Source of the DNA: CAKVLG01 sp045637805
GTDB taxonomy: Bacteria; Bacillota; Clostridia; Christensenellales; UBA1242
Reading direction: 5' to 3'
DNA length: 25,309 bases
Assembly (NCBI GenBank): GCA_045637805.1
Contig: JAZUAE010000029.1
Coordinates: 1-25,309, forward strand
Shown: piece by piece, positions 23,901 through 25,309 of the stretch
Layout: each line of letters begins with the position of its first letter
Numbering within the stretch: position 1 is the stretch's first letter
Translations under genes and position numbers: made by a program
The notes under the pieces: generated by a model
Told to the model about the DNA's origin: nothing
Database searches by the model: none
Seen by the model: only the letters and a program-made list of their open reading frames with translations

Positions 23901-25309
23901 TCCGCAAACGAGTAAGAGCCATATTCTTTGTATCCACTAGGAATATTTGCTAAATACCATTTAGAAATTTTATATGACTTATCACTTTCCAATCTACCAA
24001 GATTATAACTTGGAGCGCTTTTATCTATTGTAAATTTACTTGTTGTTGTGTTGCCGGCAAGGTCTTTAATAGTCACTATATAATCGCCTTCTTGTGAAAG
24101 CCAAGTTCCACTTGTAAGTGGTTGTGTAGTTCCGTTATAAGTGTAAGTTGCAGTTTCTGGTGATTCCGTATCGGCATTATAAGAAAAATTCACTTGCACT
24201 TGGTCTTTAAAGACGCCTTCGGTTATTGTTTGAAATTTGGCACCACTACTATCGGTTGTTATTGTTCCAACTTTTCTATTTGTTAAGGCATTAGCATTAT
24301 GATAAACATAGCTAACATCTGGTAAGGTGGTATCGACAACGCAATAATAGGTTGTATAGGCACCTTCGCTACCATTTTCAATAGCAACTTTTGTAAAACC
24401 AGATTCGTCAATGGTTATATGGTGACCATCAGCAAATGGCACAACAGAAGTTCCATATTGTGATGTAGCTTGCACATCATTGATTTTTACATAGTTATTT
24501 AAGTTCGTTGCAACAACCGTAAATGTTTTTGGGGAATAATAAGTTGTTAGTCCTTTATATGTTCCAACAGCTGCGTTTGACTGCAAACTATTAGACCAAT
24601 CACGACTTCCAAGCTTAATATAGTTTGATAGGAAATGATAAACAGTAGTATCACCACCAGTATTGCCCCAGAACGTGTTTTCGTATTGTCCTGTGCCTTG
24701 CAAAAGTATTAACATATACTTTTGATTAGCAAGAGTGAGTGAGAAGTCATTTCCCATAACTGTTGTTAAAGTTCTAGTTGTATTGCTAGGATTTGTTGGA
24801 ATGCTTACACTCACAGTTTTAGATTCGCCGGCTGTTGAATAAATGCTTTTTATATTTGTGCTTTTAAATTTGGCTTGTTGATTAGTCCACATAAAGCCAG
24901 CATTTGGTTTGTTGGGTAAAGTAGTTTCATAAGAGTAAATATAAGAAGGATAGTTTATAAGTTCACTTGCAAGAGAACTTGCTTTATCAGAAACATCTAA
25001 TATTCCGTCATCATCATAGATAACACGACCATCAGTTCTTTTAACTCTCATAGCCCTAACAAAACCTGCATATCCAAAGCCATTATCTGTTGCGCCACGA
25101 TTAACATTGTAAATTCCAAGAGTGCTATATGCTCTTAAAGCGCCATTTGTATAAGGTGTATCAGCAGTTAGATTATAACTACTATAATCACTTGATGAGC
25201 CACCACCAGTGCTAATGCCGCCATTTAACATATCGTCATTTGGTAGAACAATAGGACCTAAAATCATTCCCATTGTGGACATTCCGCCCATTCTTTGAAC
25301 TACCAATGT
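20981..25309 (-). CDS. Giant Ig-like surface protein, C-terminally anchored (5' end beyond window)
   Basis: At least 1442 residues are visible and the frame runs out of the window, so the start is missing; the TTG at 25306 is internal. The visible N-part is Gly/Ser/Thr-rich with aromatic residues. The rest consists of repeated beta domains of about 85-95 residues, with recurring DKTPPTATLYGV, GVEPNGKTGGSV, GVTHNGKTKDEV and VVLTDEAGNSTTYTF units typical of bacterial Ig-like folds. Near the end is a membrane segment (SIAVLAGLGALVVLLIVLLIK), then a basic stop and a very acidic tail (EEDLEETIIEDDF). No LPxTG sorting signal is seen. It probably projects from the donor cell and may mediate mating contact or adhesion. 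Confidence 0.85.
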   Translation of the reverse strand, partial: TLVVQRMGGMSTMGMILGPIVLPNDDMLNGGISTGGGSSSDYSSYNLTADTPYTNGALRAYSTLGIYNVNRGATDNGFGYAGFVRAMRVKRTDGRVIYDDDGILDVSDKASSLASELINYPSYIYSYETTLPNKPNAGFMWTNQQAKFKSTNIKSIYSTAGESKTVSVSIPTNPSNTTRTLTTVMGNDFSLTLANQKYMLILLQGTGQYENTFWGNTGGDTTVYHFLSNYIKLGSRDWSNSLQSNAAVGTYKGLTTYYSPKTFTVVATNLNNYVKINDVQATSQYGTSVVPFADGHHITIDESGFTKVAIENGSEGAYTTYYCVVDTTLPDVSYVYHNANALTNRKVGTITTDSSGAKFQTITEGVFKDQVQVNFSYNADTESPETATYTYNGTTQPLTSGTWLSQEGDYIVTIKDLAGNTTTSKFTIDKSAPSYNLGRLESDKSYKISKWYLANIPSGYKEYGSYSFAEYNMALSLAKSAEYNNLVTSYTLSNVDDFIYTNLLATGEEVKVGDYWYYKSRENPNLYVYYFNAQALDEVVEYYAKNYVSSEQINKINATLSPNNYGNTIDDSVIDCFITSNGIKGCIVNNFTFRFSDNNDTYKIYCDYQEDNNENWKELQYGLPFISQVNSHGLYKIKEIDFVGHETTYYVYLDLNAPLLDIEAKIYGKDKTITQTISKADIPANNELVFYYESFKIINVVEDDKWWTLEVKNPQGKTTRYTYLDELPNFEDMGSGEFTITIADRVNTPFTFKVYLLGKAPEVKFETINANTQLKITINTGESYNSITDLKIYRNGTCLNSENGYDEKPDDNTNELIYINPNTLKYTFNKGGIYVVEITDNFGRTLSYEFKFEKDLPTGILVGVTHNGKTKDEVKFIYDSNKYFVVVNKDNSSFEAPATTDKNLTTLVFTPVEESEIVYSIQLVDKTDIENYNNYSFTIKTIKPILHLFGVEPNGKTGGSVYATWDSGEEQYTATYTLDGKTQEYRKGQVLTIEGIYTITLQDEIFNQTQATFEIDKTIEFIIADTNGNIYEIEDIRYINFDVRLIEKEPLNVALYKDDVEMDYEFGLMITEEGEYLVKLEDEYTNTLYFTFTIDKTPPTATLYGVEEFGKTNGSAWIISNESNLSCWYIRNDNFKDVYHLGTEITTNGKYVVYIVDLAKNFITFEFEIDKEISYDINVYRGGISNGDVRLIAYENLKIVMYKDGKPIDYSFEQILKDEGEYSYTIIDELQNRTSSFFTIITKRKQNLNHILQEDISVKSVLKDDENYEYQVLENNLYLYDEGHYLVNILDERTGKEYSFEITLDTTPPTLELVGVENGGTTKKVVVMKNVSEQPYTIYITVDGAPFDYKIGEEIEKCGRFIVVLTDEAGNSTTYTFERLYSLNGPSIAVLAGLGALVVLLIVLLIKSRHHYYKDEVIEEDLEETIIEDDFNDGDSENPENE

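Larger units (their letters stand above)
111..25309. mobile_element. Integrative and conjugative element, left part (incomplete)
   Basis: An interrupted tRNA-Ser gene, candidate integrase arm sites, a tyrosine integrase with excisionase, anti-restriction and primase genes, a type IV secretion set (pilin, VirB6-like, VirB4) and a candidate oriT occur in one co-directional minus-strand run. This is the usual content of an ICE. The left boundary is taken as the shared tRNA core at 111-141. The right boundary is not in the window, because the last gene is cut by the window edge and no relaxase, coupling protein or second attachment site is seen. A mobilisable island or an immobile remnant cannot be excluded, but all the genes look intact. 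Confidence 0.85.

Noticed and set aside
1..25309. Mycoplasma-type code with TGA as Trp
   Set aside because: Trp is TGG in the conserved proteins, and TGA acts as a natural stop at tightly coupled junctions such as 4485 and 12280.

Overview
The window is one end of an integrated, AT-rich mobile element, most likely an integrative and conjugative element (ICE). Every protein gene reads on the minus strand. The host looks like a low-GC Bacillota-type bacterium, perhaps a gut lineage near the Bacilli/Mollicutes branch. Reasons: AT-rich codon use, GGAGG-type ribosome sites, a bacterial tRNA-Ser(UGA), and BspA-like leucine-rich surface proteins. The standard genetic code appears to apply: Trp is TGG, and TGA serves as a stop at tightly coupled gene junctions (4485, 12280). 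Species cannot be given.

Left end, 1-700: a promoter, the 5' half of a tRNA-Ser gene broken in its anticodon loop, a structured spacer, then a complete tRNA-Ser(UGA) with a terminator. Nine copies of TGTCTAAT lie on both sides of the complete tRNA and look like arm-type integrase sites. Next come a tyrosine integrase and an overlapping excisionase gene (693-2274).

DNA-processing and anti-restriction block, 2289-12618: a C5 cytosine methyltransferase, a CHC2/Toprim primase, a DUF4313-like protein, several small acidic proteins, and a 1929-residue protein combining an ArdC-like N-terminus, an adenine-methylase-type fold and an SF2 helicase. The genes are packed with overlaps of a few bases. 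Several junctions use a GGAGATGTAA-type sequence in which the last codons of one gene hold the ribosome site of the next.

Surface and transfer block, 12618-20744: two paralogous membrane-anchored LRR proteins, a terminator, a small helical protein, a second ArdC-like protein, a VirB4 ATPase with an N-terminal two-helix membrane segment (VirB3/PrgI-like), a VirB6/TrbL-like membrane protein, an anchored beta-rich protein and a VirB2-like pilin. The pilin/VirB6/VirB4 order recalls the conjugation module of mycoplasma ICEs (Mbov_0395-0397 families, from memory), here paired with a tyrosine integrase.

Right end, 20745-25309: a highly structured gap with two tandem minus-strand terminators and a candidate oriT (inverted repeat next to TTATCCTG|C, like the IncP/Ti nick site). 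It is followed by a giant Ig-like surface protein whose start lies beyond the window. No relaxase or VirD4 coupling protein is present, so the element should continue to the right.

As a working model, the oriT and pilin-to-VirB4 genes build and load the channel. The surface proteins mediate cell contact. The methylases, ArdC-like proteins and primase protect and copy the DNA in the recipient. Int/Xis handle insertion at tRNA-Ser.
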